Positions 22,792-30,301 of a stretch of 55,111 nt of DNA are shown here, one piece after another. The stretch comes from Bacteroidaceae bacterium (lineage in GTDB: Bacteria > Bacteroidota > Bacteroidia > Bacteroidales > Bacteroidaceae). How positions within the stretch are numbered: the first letter of the stretch is position 1; every line of letters begins with the position of its first letter. The notes under the pieces were generated by a model. The model searched no databases. It was not told where the DNA came from and saw nothing but the letters and a program-made list of their open reading frames with translations. The stretch spans positions 1 through 55,111 of the forward strand of contig JAFTSK010000035.1 in NCBI GenBank assembly GCA_017467385.1, in the 5' to 3' direction. The position numbers were made by a program, and so were the translations under genes.

Positions 22792-25752
22792 TTAGAAAGG
22801 ACGTCTTCCCGGACCACCCATTCCTGGACCGCCCATACCCGGACCTCCGAAGCCGCCTCGGTTCATCATCTTTTCACGAGCTTCTTTACTTCCGAAAATG
22901 TTCAGACGATAGATGACACGCAACATACCGTAGCTGTTTACACCATTATAAGTATATACCGAACGGCCGCTTGAGGTCAACGAACGACTGATATTGCTTT
23001 GTTCCTTCAATATATCATTCCATTCCAAGCTCAATGTCAACGAACCTTTCAAGAAGCTTTGAGCAATCTGAGCATTCCAAATCAATTCGTTCTTATTCAT
23101 GTTGGAATCTGAATAACCACGACGAGCCTGATTGGTCATGTTGGTAGAAATGGTTGTACCCCAGGGAGCATAAATCTGGATATTACCTCCGTAGGAGAAA
23201 GTGTAAGGTTCCTGATTGTTTTCCGGATTCAACTTATCCTTTTCAAAAGTATAATTAAATGTACCGTTCAAGCCCAATTCCACCCAATCGTTACGGTATC
23301 TGGCATCCAAACGTTCACCAAATGACAAATTAGTAGTAGTATTCTTTTGTGCATCGGTCATTTCGCCGGTTGTTACATAACCTACATTATTACTATAGCT
23401 ACCGCTTGTAAAGGTTCCAATCGTAAATTTCTTGTTACTCTTCAAAGCCGTATTCATACCAAACATACCAAACACATTCCAGTTACCATTGATATTTTCA
23501 GGCATAGTCATCCAACCACCGGTTGATTCGTTGTATTTACGAATATAGCTGATAGCATTCTGGGTAGCCGTTGCTCTTACGTGAGAGAAAATACCACGCT
23601 GTGCATCCATGTTGTAAGTATTGAAACGCAATTCTACATTGTGAGAGAATGAAGGTTTCAAACCCGGATTACCGGTTACAATATTCAACGGATTGGAGTC
23701 ATCGGTAATAGGCAACAAGTTTTCCATGCTTGGAGAGCTACTGCGTCCACGATAAGAGAAACGTAACTGGGTCTGCTTTTGCGGTTGGTAACGGAAATCA
23801 ATTTCCGGAGAGAAGTTAAACACATTACGGGTAGTATCAATATTGTGTTCGTCCTTCTTGTAAGACAACTTAGTGGTTTGTGGTCTGAAAGCCAAACCAG
23901 CAGACAAACGCCATGTTTCACGATTTACGCGGAATGTTACACGAGCATCGTGATTGTAGTTCTTGTACTCGGCATACTTACTTTGGGTAGCATCCAACCA
24001 TGAGTTAGAGAAGTCATTAGGAAGAATACCCAACATACCACTTGCTACTTTAGACAACCACTCTGTATCGGTAGTATTAGTCAAGTCATAAGTGGAGTTA
24101 TCACTTTCGCTATATCCATACTGGAACTTGTAGCTGAATTGCAAATACACTTTATCAGCCAACGGTTCACTATAACTTACTTCTGTACCAAGATTGTAAT
24201 TATTCGTCGGAGTAGTAATGTAACGACGGATGGCTTCTTCGTCATAAGTAGGTATTCCGTCTCCGTAGTATCTGATTAAATTGTTGGAATAGCGGTCGCT
24301 TTCACTATCACCGTAGCTACCAATCAAACGCAAGGTTACATTTCGTCCTCTATCATTCAATCTGCGTGTCAACTGCATATTGGCATTGGCCGACAATGAA
24401 TTACCTTCTGACAAAGAACTACTGTTCGAAGCGTTCACACGAATCTCATCTAATTTAGCAATTTCACTTTTATCCGACTCGTCTGTTTCCTGATTAAAAT
24501 CCAAGTATTTGTTCGGATCAGTAACGATTGCATACGGATCTGAATTAAAGGTAGCCGACAATGATTTAGAACGACTATCAGTATCTCCCCATGAGAAGCC
24601 ACCACGCATAAAGAACGTAGTCAAATCATTCGGCCGCCATTCCAAGCGCATATAAGCATTCAAGTTCTGGTTCTTATTACGGCTGGCCGAGTTAGAATTG
24701 GAGAAAGAACTGTTACCGCTTGGCAAGAAGTTTTCTACCTGACCTACACTCTGAGCATCATTATCTCTATAATTATAACGTACACTGGTACCAAATTCCA
24801 CTTTCTTTGTCTCCATTGCATAGTTTACACCCACTTCTTTGGAAGTAGTCAAACCATTGTTTTGTCTCCAACGAGGGCCACCTCCACCACCAAAGCGGCG
24901 GTCGTTTACGTTATTGATTCGACCAATCAAAGAGAACTGACTACTCTTGTCTCCTTCACTCTTAAAGCGGTTTACGTTGGCACTGACAGAATATCGGTCT
25001 TCTGTACCGGCTCCAGCATCCAAGTTCCCCATCCATCCTTGATTCATCCCTTTCTTTACCCTAATATCAAGTACAGCTTCTTCTTCGCCATCGTCAATAC
25101 CGGTAATACGGGCATTATCCGACTGTCTGTCGTAAGCATTAATCTTTTCAACCATATCGGCAGGCAAGTTCTGTAAACCGGTCTTCACATCACCGCCAAA
25201 GAACTCCTTTCCATCTACCAAAAGTTTGGAAATAGACTTACCATTCAAGGTTACGTTACCGTCATCGTCGACTTCTGCACCTGGAATCTTCTTTACCAAT
25301 TCTTCCAATGCGGCACCTTCCGAAGTACGATAAGCCGAAGCATTGTATCCCAATGTATCTCCTGTAACCGTTACTTGCGGAGCTTCAGCAACTACCACCG
25401 CTTCCTTCAACATGATAGCATCCGATTCCAACAATATCTTACCCATGTATGTTTCCGACTTGGAGGCAGTCAGCTGCAACTGCTTCATGTACGAAAGATA
25501 ACCCACAAAAGAAACCTTCAGTACATATTTACCCGGACGAGCCGACACTTTGAAATAACCGTTCACATTAGTTACATCTCCTACCGCCATCGTACTATCG
25601 GGCAATGAAAGCAACTGCACAGTAGCTTGTACTACCGGGCTATTGTCTCCTTTGTCTAATACCGTTCCGGCTACTGACACACGCTTGTTTTGCGCAAAAG
25701 AAATTGCTGTGCAAAGACACATCAGCAACATTAAAGACACAATTCTTTTCAT
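22792..25752 (-). CDS. TonB-receptor-like outer-membrane beta-barrel protein with Gly/Met/Pro tail
   Basis: The 986-residue protein has a signal peptide (IVSLMLLMCLCTAISFA), then a carboxypeptidase-regulatory-like beta-sandwich (about 24-105). Next is a plug-like domain (AYRTSEGAALEELVKKIPGA, GKSISKLLVDGKEFFGG) and a long beta-barrel rich in aromatic/polar strands. No SusD partner is adjacent and the TonB box is not clear, so it may be a barrel of the OMP_b-brl_3 type and not a classic SusC. After the last strand the C-terminus is a repeat-like GGPGMGGPGMGGPGRRPF, ending in Phe as many Bam substrates do. The ligand is unknown. Confidence 0.85.
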   Translation of the reverse strand: MKRIVSLMLLMCLCTAISFAQNKRVSVAGTVLDKGDNSPVVQATVQLLSLPDSTMAVGDVTNVNGYFKVSARPGKYVLKVSFVGYLSYMKQLQLTASKSETYMGKILLESDAIMLKEAVVVAEAPQVTVTGDTLGYNASAYRTSEGAALEELVKKIPGAEVDDDGNVTLNGKSISKLLVDGKEFFGGDVKTGLQNLPADMVEKINAYDRQSDNARITGIDDGEEEAVLDIRVKKGMNQGWMGNLDAGAGTEDRYSVSANVNRFKSEGDKSSQFSLIGRINNVNDRRFGGGGGPRWRQNNGLTTSKEVGVNYAMETKKVEFGTSVRYNYRDNDAQSVGQVENFLPSGNSSFSNSNSASRNKNQNLNAYMRLEWRPNDLTTFFMRGGFSWGDTDSRSKSLSATFNSDPYAIVTDPNKYLDFNQETDESDKSEIAKLDEIRVNASNSSSLSEGNSLSANANMQLTRRLNDRGRNVTLRLIGSYGDSESDRYSNNLIRYYGDGIPTYDEEAIRRYITTPTNNYNLGTEVSYSEPLADKVYLQFSYKFQYGYSESDNSTYDLTNTTDTEWLSKVASGMLGILPNDFSNSWLDATQSKYAEYKNYNHDARVTFRVNRETWRLSAGLAFRPQTTKLSYKKDEHNIDTTRNVFNFSPEIDFRYQPQKQTQLRFSYRGRSSSPSMENLLPITDDSNPLNIVTGNPGLKPSFSHNVELRFNTYNMDAQRGIFSHVRATATQNAISYIRKYNESTGGWMTMPENINGNWNVFGMFGMNTALKSNKKFTIGTFTSGSYSNNVGYVTTGEMTDAQKNTTTNLSFGERLDARYRNDWVELGLNGTFNYTFEKDKLNPENNQEPYTFSYGGNIQIYAPWGTTISTNMTNQARRGYSDSNMNKNELIWNAQIAQSFLKGSLTLSLEWNDILKEQSNISRSLTSSGRSVYTYNGVNSYGMLRVIYRLNIFGSKEAREKMMNRGGFGGPGMGGPGMGGPGRRPF

Positions 25753-25922
25753 TCTTATTTATAATTTTACCTATTTTTCACAATGCCTTTTAGACCTCAA
25801 AGCTACTAAAAAGTTTAAAAGAAGCAGAGGGAATATTTTCACAAATCGACTAATCCCGTATTTTAGCCGACAAAATTAATTAATTATTCGCAAACAGAAT
25901 GATGCTGTTTTACATTTTTCCC

Positions 25923-25930
25923 TAAATTTG
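25923..25930 (+). promoter_or_regulatory. promoter box for aroB
   Basis: TAAATTTG fits TAnnTTTG and lies 24 bases before the aroB ATG. No clear TTTG is at 19-20 bases upstream. Confidence 0.5.
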
Positions 25931-25954
25931 CAACCAAATATCCTTTGAAACATT

Positions 25955-27016
25955 ATGAATAAGCAAGAAATCATTATTTGTCATAACTTAAATGAGAATT
26001 TAGCTCAGGCCATCGACCGATGCCCTCACGATAAACTTTTTGTACTGGTAGATGAATGTACCCGACAACTCTGCCTACCCCTCATCGAACACTTTACCTG
26101 TATGAAGGAAGCCATTACAATATGTATTGGCGCAGGAGACATACACAAGAATGTAGAAACGCTGGTACATGTTTGGACGGAATTAGGGAACAACGGAGCT
26201 ACCCGCCATTCTCTCATGGTCAACTTGGGTGGAGGCATGGTAACGGACTTAGGAGGCTTTGCGGCTTCCACATTCAAGCGTGGCATCAAATACATCAATA
26301 TCCCCACTACCCTTTTAGCAATGGTAGATGCTTCGGTAGGTGGAAAGACCGGAATCAACTTCAATGGATTGAAGAATGAGATTGGCGTGTTCTCTCCGGC
26401 AGAAAGTGTGTTGATTGACACCGAGTTCCTAAAGTCATTGGATAAGAACAACATTCTTTCCGGATATGCTGAAATGTTGAAACATGGTTTAATTAGCACC
26501 ACCGAACATTGGGCAGAGCTGTTGAAGTTCGACATGAATGAAATAGACTACAAAGCCTTGCAAGCATTGGTAGCTAAGTCCGTCCAAATCAAGGAAAACA
26601 TTGTAGAACAAGATCCGTTTGAAAAAGGTATCCGCAAAGCGTTGAACTTAGGACACACAGTAGGTCATGCTTTTGAAAGTCTGGCATTGGAAATGAATCG
26701 TCCGGTGTTGCATGGATACGCAGTTGCCTGGGGAATTGTTTGCGAGCTGTATTTCTCTCATCTTAAGGTGGGCTTCCCTAAAGACAAGCTCCGCCAGACA
26801 TTGCAGTTTATCAAAGAACATTATGGCTGTTTCGTATTCGACTGCAAACAATACGACCGTTTGTATGAGTTCATGACACATGACAAAAAGAACAATGCCG
26901 GTATCATTAATTTCACTTTGATGGGTGAAGTTGGCGACATTCGTATCAACCAAGCCGCAACCAAAGAAGAAATCATGGATATGCTCGATTTCTATCGGGA
27001 ATCAATGGGATGCTAA
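25955..27016 (+). CDS. aroB: 3-dehydroquinate synthase
   Basis: AroB converts DAHP to 3-dehydroquinate, the second step of the shikimate pathway, using NAD and a divalent metal. The 353-residue protein has NLGGGMVTDLGGFAASTFKRG, PTTLLAMVDASVGGKTGINF, LNLGHTVGHAFE (metal His) and HGYAVAWGIV. It lies directly upstream of tRNA-Pro; the shikimate gene aroA is 5.5 kb downstream in a separate unit. Confidence 0.95.
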   Translation: MNKQEIIICHNLNENLAQAIDRCPHDKLFVLVDECTRQLCLPLIEHFTCMKEAITICIGAGDIHKNVETLVHVWTELGNNGATRHSLMVNLGGGMVTDLGGFAASTFKRGIKYINIPTTLLAMVDASVGGKTGINFNGLKNEIGVFSPAESVLIDTEFLKSLDKNNILSGYAEMLKHGLISTTEHWAELLKFDMNEIDYKALQALVAKSVQIKENIVEQDPFEKGIRKALNLGHTVGHAFESLALEMNRPVLHGYAVAWGIVCELYFSHLKVGFPKDKLRQTLQFIKEHYGCFVFDCKQYDRLYEFMTHDKKNNAGIINFTLMGEVGDIRINQAATKEEIMDMLDFYRESMGC

Positions 27017-27033
27017 GAAAAGGAGTAAAAACT

Positions 27034-27064
27034 TTTGGTTTTTCAAAAATAAGCACTACTTTTG
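27034..27064 (+). promoter_or_regulatory. promoter for tRNA-Pro
   Basis: TTTG at 27034-27037, 19 bases, and TACTTTTG at 27057-27064 are a perfect two-box match. The tRNA begins 12 bases downstream. Confidence 0.85.
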
Positions 27065-27075
27065 CATCCGCAAAT

Positions 27076-27150
27076 CGGGATGTAGCTCAGTCCGGTTAGA
27101 GTACACGTCTGGGGGGCGCGAGGTCGCTGGTTCGAATCCAGTCATCCCGA
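27076..27150 (+). tRNA. tRNA-Pro (anticodon GGG)
   Basis: The cloverleaf is complete: acceptor CGGGATG/CATCCCG, D arm GCTC-loop-GAGT, anticodon loop CTGGGGG with GGG at 34-36, T arm GCTGG-TTCGAAT-CCAGT and discriminator A. One anticodon-stem pair (28-42) is A-C. CCA is not encoded. It has its own promoter and a terminator 10 bases downstream; a toxin-antitoxin unit follows. Confidence 0.93.
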
Positions 27151-27159
27151 CCGAAAGAG

Positions 27160-27202
27160 AAAGCATTGATAATCTGATGATTGTTGATGCTTTTTGTTTT
27201 TT
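27160..27202 (+). terminator. terminator of tRNA-Pro
   Basis: AAAGCATTGATAATC (27160-27174) pairs with GATTGTTGATGCTTT (three G-U pairs), followed by TTGTTTTTTATT. Confidence 0.8.
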
Positions 27203-27215
27203 ATTGACAAACAAA

Positions 27216-27239
27216 GGACACCTAACTGAATAGGTGTCC
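27216..27239. repeat. left hairpin repeat of the toxin-antitoxin unit
   Basis: GGACACCTA and TAGGTGTCC pair around ACTGAA; a T-run follows on the plus strand, so it could also terminate transcription. The reverse complement of this 24-mer recurs at 27859-27882 with one mismatch, on the other side of the yefM-yoeB genes. Confidence 0.85.
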
Positions 27240-27256
27240 TTTTTTAACTAATAACA

Positions 27257-27288
27257 TTTGGAAGTACGCAGATAAGTACATATATTTG
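27257..27288 (+). promoter_or_regulatory. promoter for yefM-yoeB
   Basis: TTTG at 27257-27260, 20 bases, and TATATTTG at 27281-27288 form a perfect match. Two AAGTAC/GTAC repeats between the boxes (27263-27279) could be an antitoxin operator, since YefM-type operators elsewhere carry TGTACA; that part is inference. Confidence 0.78.
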
Positions 27289-27311
27289 CAATAGATTAAA
27301 AGGGAAGTAAT

Positions 27312-27572
27312 ATGAGAACAGCAAATTACACAGATTTCAGAGCCAACTTAAAAGGTTATATGGATGCCGTAATTGATGATTGCGATACCATTATCATTAA
27401 TCGTGGCAATGATACGGGTGTGGTATTGATTTCTTTGGAAGAATACAATTCTTTGAAAGAAACAGAATATATCATGTCTTCTCCCGAAACAATAGAAGCT
27501 ATTCGTAAGGGTGATGAAGATATTAAAAATGGTAGAGGAGTAAAAGTTGAGATTGACGACCTATGGAAATAA
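27312..27572 (+). CDS. yefM: antitoxin, YefM/Phd family
   Basis: The 86-residue protein has the YefM/Phd N-terminal fold (MRTANYTDFRANLKGYMDAV, then DTIIINRGNDTGVVLISLEEYNSLKET), which dimerises and binds operator DNA. It is followed by an acidic, probably disordered tail that wraps the toxin. As antitoxin it neutralises YoeB and represses its own promoter. Its end overlaps the toxin start by 10 bases, the usual coupling for this pair. The module is bracketed by inverted hairpin repeats. Confidence 0.93.
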   Translation: MRTANYTDFRANLKGYMDAVIDDCDTIIINRGNDTGVVLISLEEYNSLKETEYIMSSPETIEAIRKGDEDIKNGRGVKVEIDDLWK

Positions 27573-27835
27573 TCTTGTTGGAACAGGCTCAAAAAGACCG
27601 AGATTATTGGAAGAAATCGGGAAACAAAGCCATAATGAACAGGATTACTGCTTTATTGAAAGATATAGTGGAACATCCATATACGGGAATCGGAAAACCA
27701 GAACCGCTAAAATATAATTTAGCAGGAAAATGGTCAAGAAGAATAAACTCGGAACATCGCTTAATATATTCTGTAAATGAGAATATCATTACTGTTTATG
27801 TGTTTTCAATGAGATACCACTACCCCAAGAAATAA
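27563..27835 (+). CDS. yoeB: YoeB-family ribosome-dependent mRNA endonuclease toxin
   Basis: The 90-residue protein keeps the YoeB hallmark GIGKPEPLKYNLAGKWSRR with Glu47, the SEHRLIY segment with Arg66, and the C-terminal MRYHYPKK with His86 and Tyr87. By alignment with E. coli YoeB these correspond to E46, R65, H83 and Y84, the catalytic set. It therefore looks active: it binds the 70S ribosome and cleaves mRNA in the A site unless held by YefM. It starts inside the last codons of yefM. Confidence 0.95.
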   Translation: MEIILLEQAQKDRDYWKKSGNKAIMNRITALLKDIVEHPYTGIGKPEPLKYNLAGKWSRRINSEHRLIYSVNENIITVYVFSMRYHYPKK

Positions 27836-27858
27836 CATTATCAGAATTATAGTAGAAA

Positions 27859-27882
27859 GGACATCTATTCAGTTAGGTGTCC
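27859..27882. repeat. right hairpin repeat of the toxin-antitoxin unit
   Basis: This 24-base hairpin (GGACATCTA with TAGGTGTCC, loop TTCAGT) is the reverse complement of 27216-27239 except for one base, and the similarity continues for three flanking bases. Together the pair delimits a 620-base span containing only the promoter and the two toxin-antitoxin genes. Confidence 0.85.
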
Positions 27883-27941
27883 TCTAAGAATGAATTTTGT
27901 GCGATACTTACCCAACCATACATCAAAGCTGAAAGAAGAAG

Positions 27942-28062
27942 CAATTCTCTTTGGAGAACGAACAAAAACTCTTTGTCGTTAACACTTTTCCTTCAAAGAA
28001 GATTTTTATTTTCCTTTGACGCATTATGTAAAAGATGAAGAGCTTTTTTGAAAAGCTCTTGA
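27942..28062. repeat. dispersed intergenic element, copy 2 (hairpin module then module A)
   Basis: TTCTCTTTGGAG, AACTCTTTGTCG, GTTAACACTTTTC and CTTTGACGC are followed by the 33-base module A (28030-28062), itself a hairpin (AGAGCTTTT with AAAAGCTCT). Module A matches 3833-3865 at 29 of 33 positions. The GTTAAC..CTTTTC..CAAAGA part recurs at 28342-28361. Confidence 0.6.
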
Positions 28063-28170
28063 CAAAGCCATAAATACATCAAAAGGCATCGGAAAATGCG
28101 TCTATACAAAACTTCAAGTACGTCAAAGAGGTATTTAGCTTCCTTCTCTATACATACAATACCCTCTCCA

Positions 28171-28253
28171 AACCCTTCACCCCCTTCACCGCCCCGATGG
28201 AATGAGGGGTAAATCACTTGCTATATCAGGCAAGGTGAAGGGGGTGAAGGGTT
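28171..28253. repeat. 20-bp inverted repeat with 43-base loop
   Basis: AACCCTTCACCCCCTTCACC (28171-28190) is the exact reverse complement of 28234-28253. Each arm is itself a doubled TTCACC unit. The loop holds no recognisable gene. Its function is unknown; it could be a paired-end repeat or the stem of a structured RNA. Confidence 0.75.
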
Positions 28254-28304
28254 CGTGAAGCATGATATATGTATATAAAGACAAAGTCTATTACAATGTA
28301 GAAT

Positions 28305-28390
28305 AAAACTCTTTGACGAATAAGTCAACGTTCTTTGGTACGTTAACCTTTTCGCCAAAGAGTTTTTTTGAAAGATGAAAAGCTGTTCCA
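28305..28390. repeat. dispersed intergenic element, copy 3 (hairpin then module-A-like)
   Basis: AAAACTCTTTGACGAA (28305-28320) pairs with TTCGCCAAAGAGTTTT (28351-28366) at 15 of 16 positions, with an inner AACG/CGTT stem, and TTTG follows. AAAGATGAAAAGCT (28371-28384) is a diverged module A. The order hairpin then module A repeats that of copy 2. Confidence 0.65.
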
Positions 28391-28503
28391 GGAAGCTGAA
28401 AAGCTATAAAAATTAATTGTGAGAAACTCCTTTCACTCGTGCAAAAGAGCTTCCAAATCGCTGATAATTAAAAAGATTCAATTGCACGAAATTTTATATT
28501 TAT

Positions 28504-28613
28504 TGCCACTCCTGCAAGCATTATCACTTTCTAATCGGAATTAGCAGAGACATTCATGTAAAGAATGGCAGGAGCTTACACATCTCCTGCCATTAGAATC
28601 ATCTGATACTCAA
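28504..28613. repeat. intergenic element shared with the 12.4 kb gap
   Basis: TGCCACTCCTGCAA (28504-28517), a hairpin TGGCAGGAG (28566-28574) with CTCCTGCCA (28584-28592), and TGATACTCAA (28604-28613) match the content of 12405-12504. The 27836-29012 gap contains no supported gene; it holds this element, copies 2 and 3 of the hairpin family, the 20-bp inverted repeat, the ATCGGCTCAA repeats and the ompA-side terminator. Confidence 0.6.
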
Positions 28614-28852
28614 CTATTTGAATAATTAATTGCAGGATTGCAAGAGAATTAACAAAATCGCAAAAGGCTAATTAAGTTCTATTGAATACGCTTGCGGCTC
28701 CATCGGCTCACGCTTGCAGTCTCACAAAGCATCAAAACTGCAAGCATCGGACATCGAGACTGCATCCGTAAAACGATAGAACTACAATGACACGTCTGAA
28801 AACAGGTTGTAGTGTTTGAAATATATTAATGGAAAACAATGATGAATAGTAG

Positions 28853-28943
28853 AATCGGCTCAATTCCATGAGGAATAATAGATAAATCGGTTCAATTTGA
28901 GCCGATTTATTGAAAATTAGTGCTAATCTTTGAGCCGATAAAA
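28853..28943. repeat. cluster of ATCGGCTCAA repeats in both orientations
   Basis: AATCGGCTCAATT (28853-28865), the near-palindrome 28884-28908 (AAATCGG.TCAA and TTTGAGCCGATTT) and TTTGAGCCGATAAA (28930-28943) repeat one 10-base core three times in alternating orientation. This spacing could support protein binding or alternative hairpins; no function is known. Confidence 0.6.
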
Positions 28944-28984
28944 CAAAATGCTCCCCATTATTCATTCCAATAATCGGGGAGCAT
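28941..28984 (-). terminator. terminator of the OmpA-like gene
   Basis: On the minus strand ATGCTCCCCGATTATT pairs with AATAATGGGGAGCAT (one bulge) and TTTGTTTTAT follows. It is 29 bases past the stop codon at 29013. Confidence 0.82.
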
Positions 28985-29012
28985 GACATTTATAGATGGC
29001 AGAAGTTGAATA

Positions 29013-30146
29013 TTATTTTACTTCGTCAATGGTACAAATCCCTACGCGGTTCCAGGCCGGTTCGGAGAATATATCGCCGACTCCATGACCGATAGCTACA
29101 ATTCGGGAAGCACTAATGCCGTATTTGTTGACCAGCACATCCTTCACCGCATCGGCACGACGCTGAGACAGTTTCAAGTTGTATTCTTCTGTTCCTTCCG
29201 GAGAGGCATAACCGTTAATGGTAATGCTCACATCCGGATTTTCATTCAAGTAACCGGCCACCCGTTCAATCGAAGGCATTTGTGAGGTTTCGATGTCCGA
29301 TTGATTGAAGCGGAAAGCAACCACAGACTCTACGAGGTTCAAGGTATCGCCGGAAGCGACGGCCGCCTTTGAACGACATTCATTCAACTGATTCTGAACC
29401 AACAACAACTCGTCTGCCAAGCCAACCAGCTCTACATCCTTCGCAGCCATAGCCTCGCGAAGTACATTAATTTCTTCGTTCATTGCAGCGACAGCCAACG
29501 GATCGGTTACCGGAACCATTGTGAAATAATGCTCGCCGTTACCACCGGAGAAATGATAAGTCAGACCTAACAACATCTCGAAGCGGGCATTTTGTTTGTC
29601 GAAATTCAACTTCTTTTCCGGGAAGTTTCCGGTTAGGTTAAAGGCTACCGCCGGACGAAGGCTGAATGTCCAAGCCTTACTTTCTCCCAAATTAAAGTTG
29701 AAGTTCAAACCTACTCGGGAAGACAAGTCGTTCGAGTCGCCTTCTCCATTCATGTAATGATGCAGCCAACCGATACCGGTCATCGCTTCAATTTCAAAGA
29801 GACGCGGGATTCCCTCATAACCGGCAAACAGGTTCGTCAGATTCATTGTACCCAAGAGGCTGACATCCGACTGGTCAAACACCGTTCGGCTGTTGCTTGT
29901 ATTCATGTAGCCCAAGCCCTGAATTTCCGTTGCAAAAATCGGTGTCCACTGCTTACCTACACTCAAGCCAAATCCCGGTCGGGCACTCTTAAAGAAGCCA
30001 CCTCCACTCATATTCATCGTAGCACCGGCTCTGCCTCCTACGTACCAGTTATCCCAAAAGTCTCCACCTCGTAGTACAGCTGATGTTTGCGCGTTTATTG
30101 TCAATGCCCCTAAAGCAAACACTGACAAAAGAATTGTTTTTTTCAT
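29013..30146 (-). CDS. OmpA-family outer-membrane protein
   Basis: The start is placed at the ATG giving MKKTILLSVFALGALTINAQ, a clean signal peptide (377 residues); an ATG four codons earlier (30158) is possible. Residues about 30-220 look like a porin-type N-terminal beta-barrel (aromatic, alternating strands). A short helical linker rich in Glu and Leu follows, then a C-terminal OmpA-like peptidoglycan-binding domain: INGYASPEGTEEYNLKLSQR, then RADAVKDVLVNKYGISASRI. It anchors the outer membrane to the cell wall and is often abundant in Bacteroides. It is transcribed alone and has a terminator. Confidence 0.92.
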   Translation of the reverse strand: MKKTILLSVFALGALTINAQTSAVLRGGDFWDNWYVGGRAGATMNMSGGGFFKSARPGFGLSVGKQWTPIFATEIQGLGYMNTSNSRTVFDQSDVSLLGTMNLTNLFAGYEGIPRLFEIEAMTGIGWLHHYMNGEGDSNDLSSRVGLNFNFNLGESKAWTFSLRPAVAFNLTGNFPEKKLNFDKQNARFEMLLGLTYHFSGGNGEHYFTMVPVTDPLAVAAMNEEINVLREAMAAKDVELVGLADELLLVQNQLNECRSKAAVASGDTLNLVESVVAFRFNQSDIETSQMPSIERVAGYLNENPDVSITINGYASPEGTEEYNLKLSQRRADAVKDVLVNKYGISASRIVAIGHGVGDIFSEPAWNRVGICTIDEVK

Positions 30147-30288
30147 ACTCAATCTCATTTTAGTTAATGTTAATACGTTTTGTAGATAATAACAAGATTA
30201 CCCGCCTTCGGTTCAGCCAACCTGCTTTTTTAACGCAGATTTTTGGAATGAAGTAGCCCGAACAGGCACATCATCTTCCAAATAAATG

Positions 30289-30296
30289 TATCTTTG
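30289..30296 (+). promoter_or_regulatory. promoter box directly before dinB
   Basis: TATCTTTG ends five bases before the dinB ATG (30302), so transcription from it would begin at or next to the start codon. No TTTG lies at the expected upstream distance, so the strength is uncertain. Confidence 0.5.
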
Positions 30297-30301
30297 CAGG
30301 C

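Noticed and set aside
27993-28217. 74-residue minus-strand frame in the repeat-rich gap
   Set aside because: It is made of the inverted repeat and hairpin modules, and has no promoter or family resemblance.
28732-28989. 85-residue minus-strand frame
   Set aside because: Its start lies within the terminator hairpin of the OmpA-like gene, and it has no recognisable domain.
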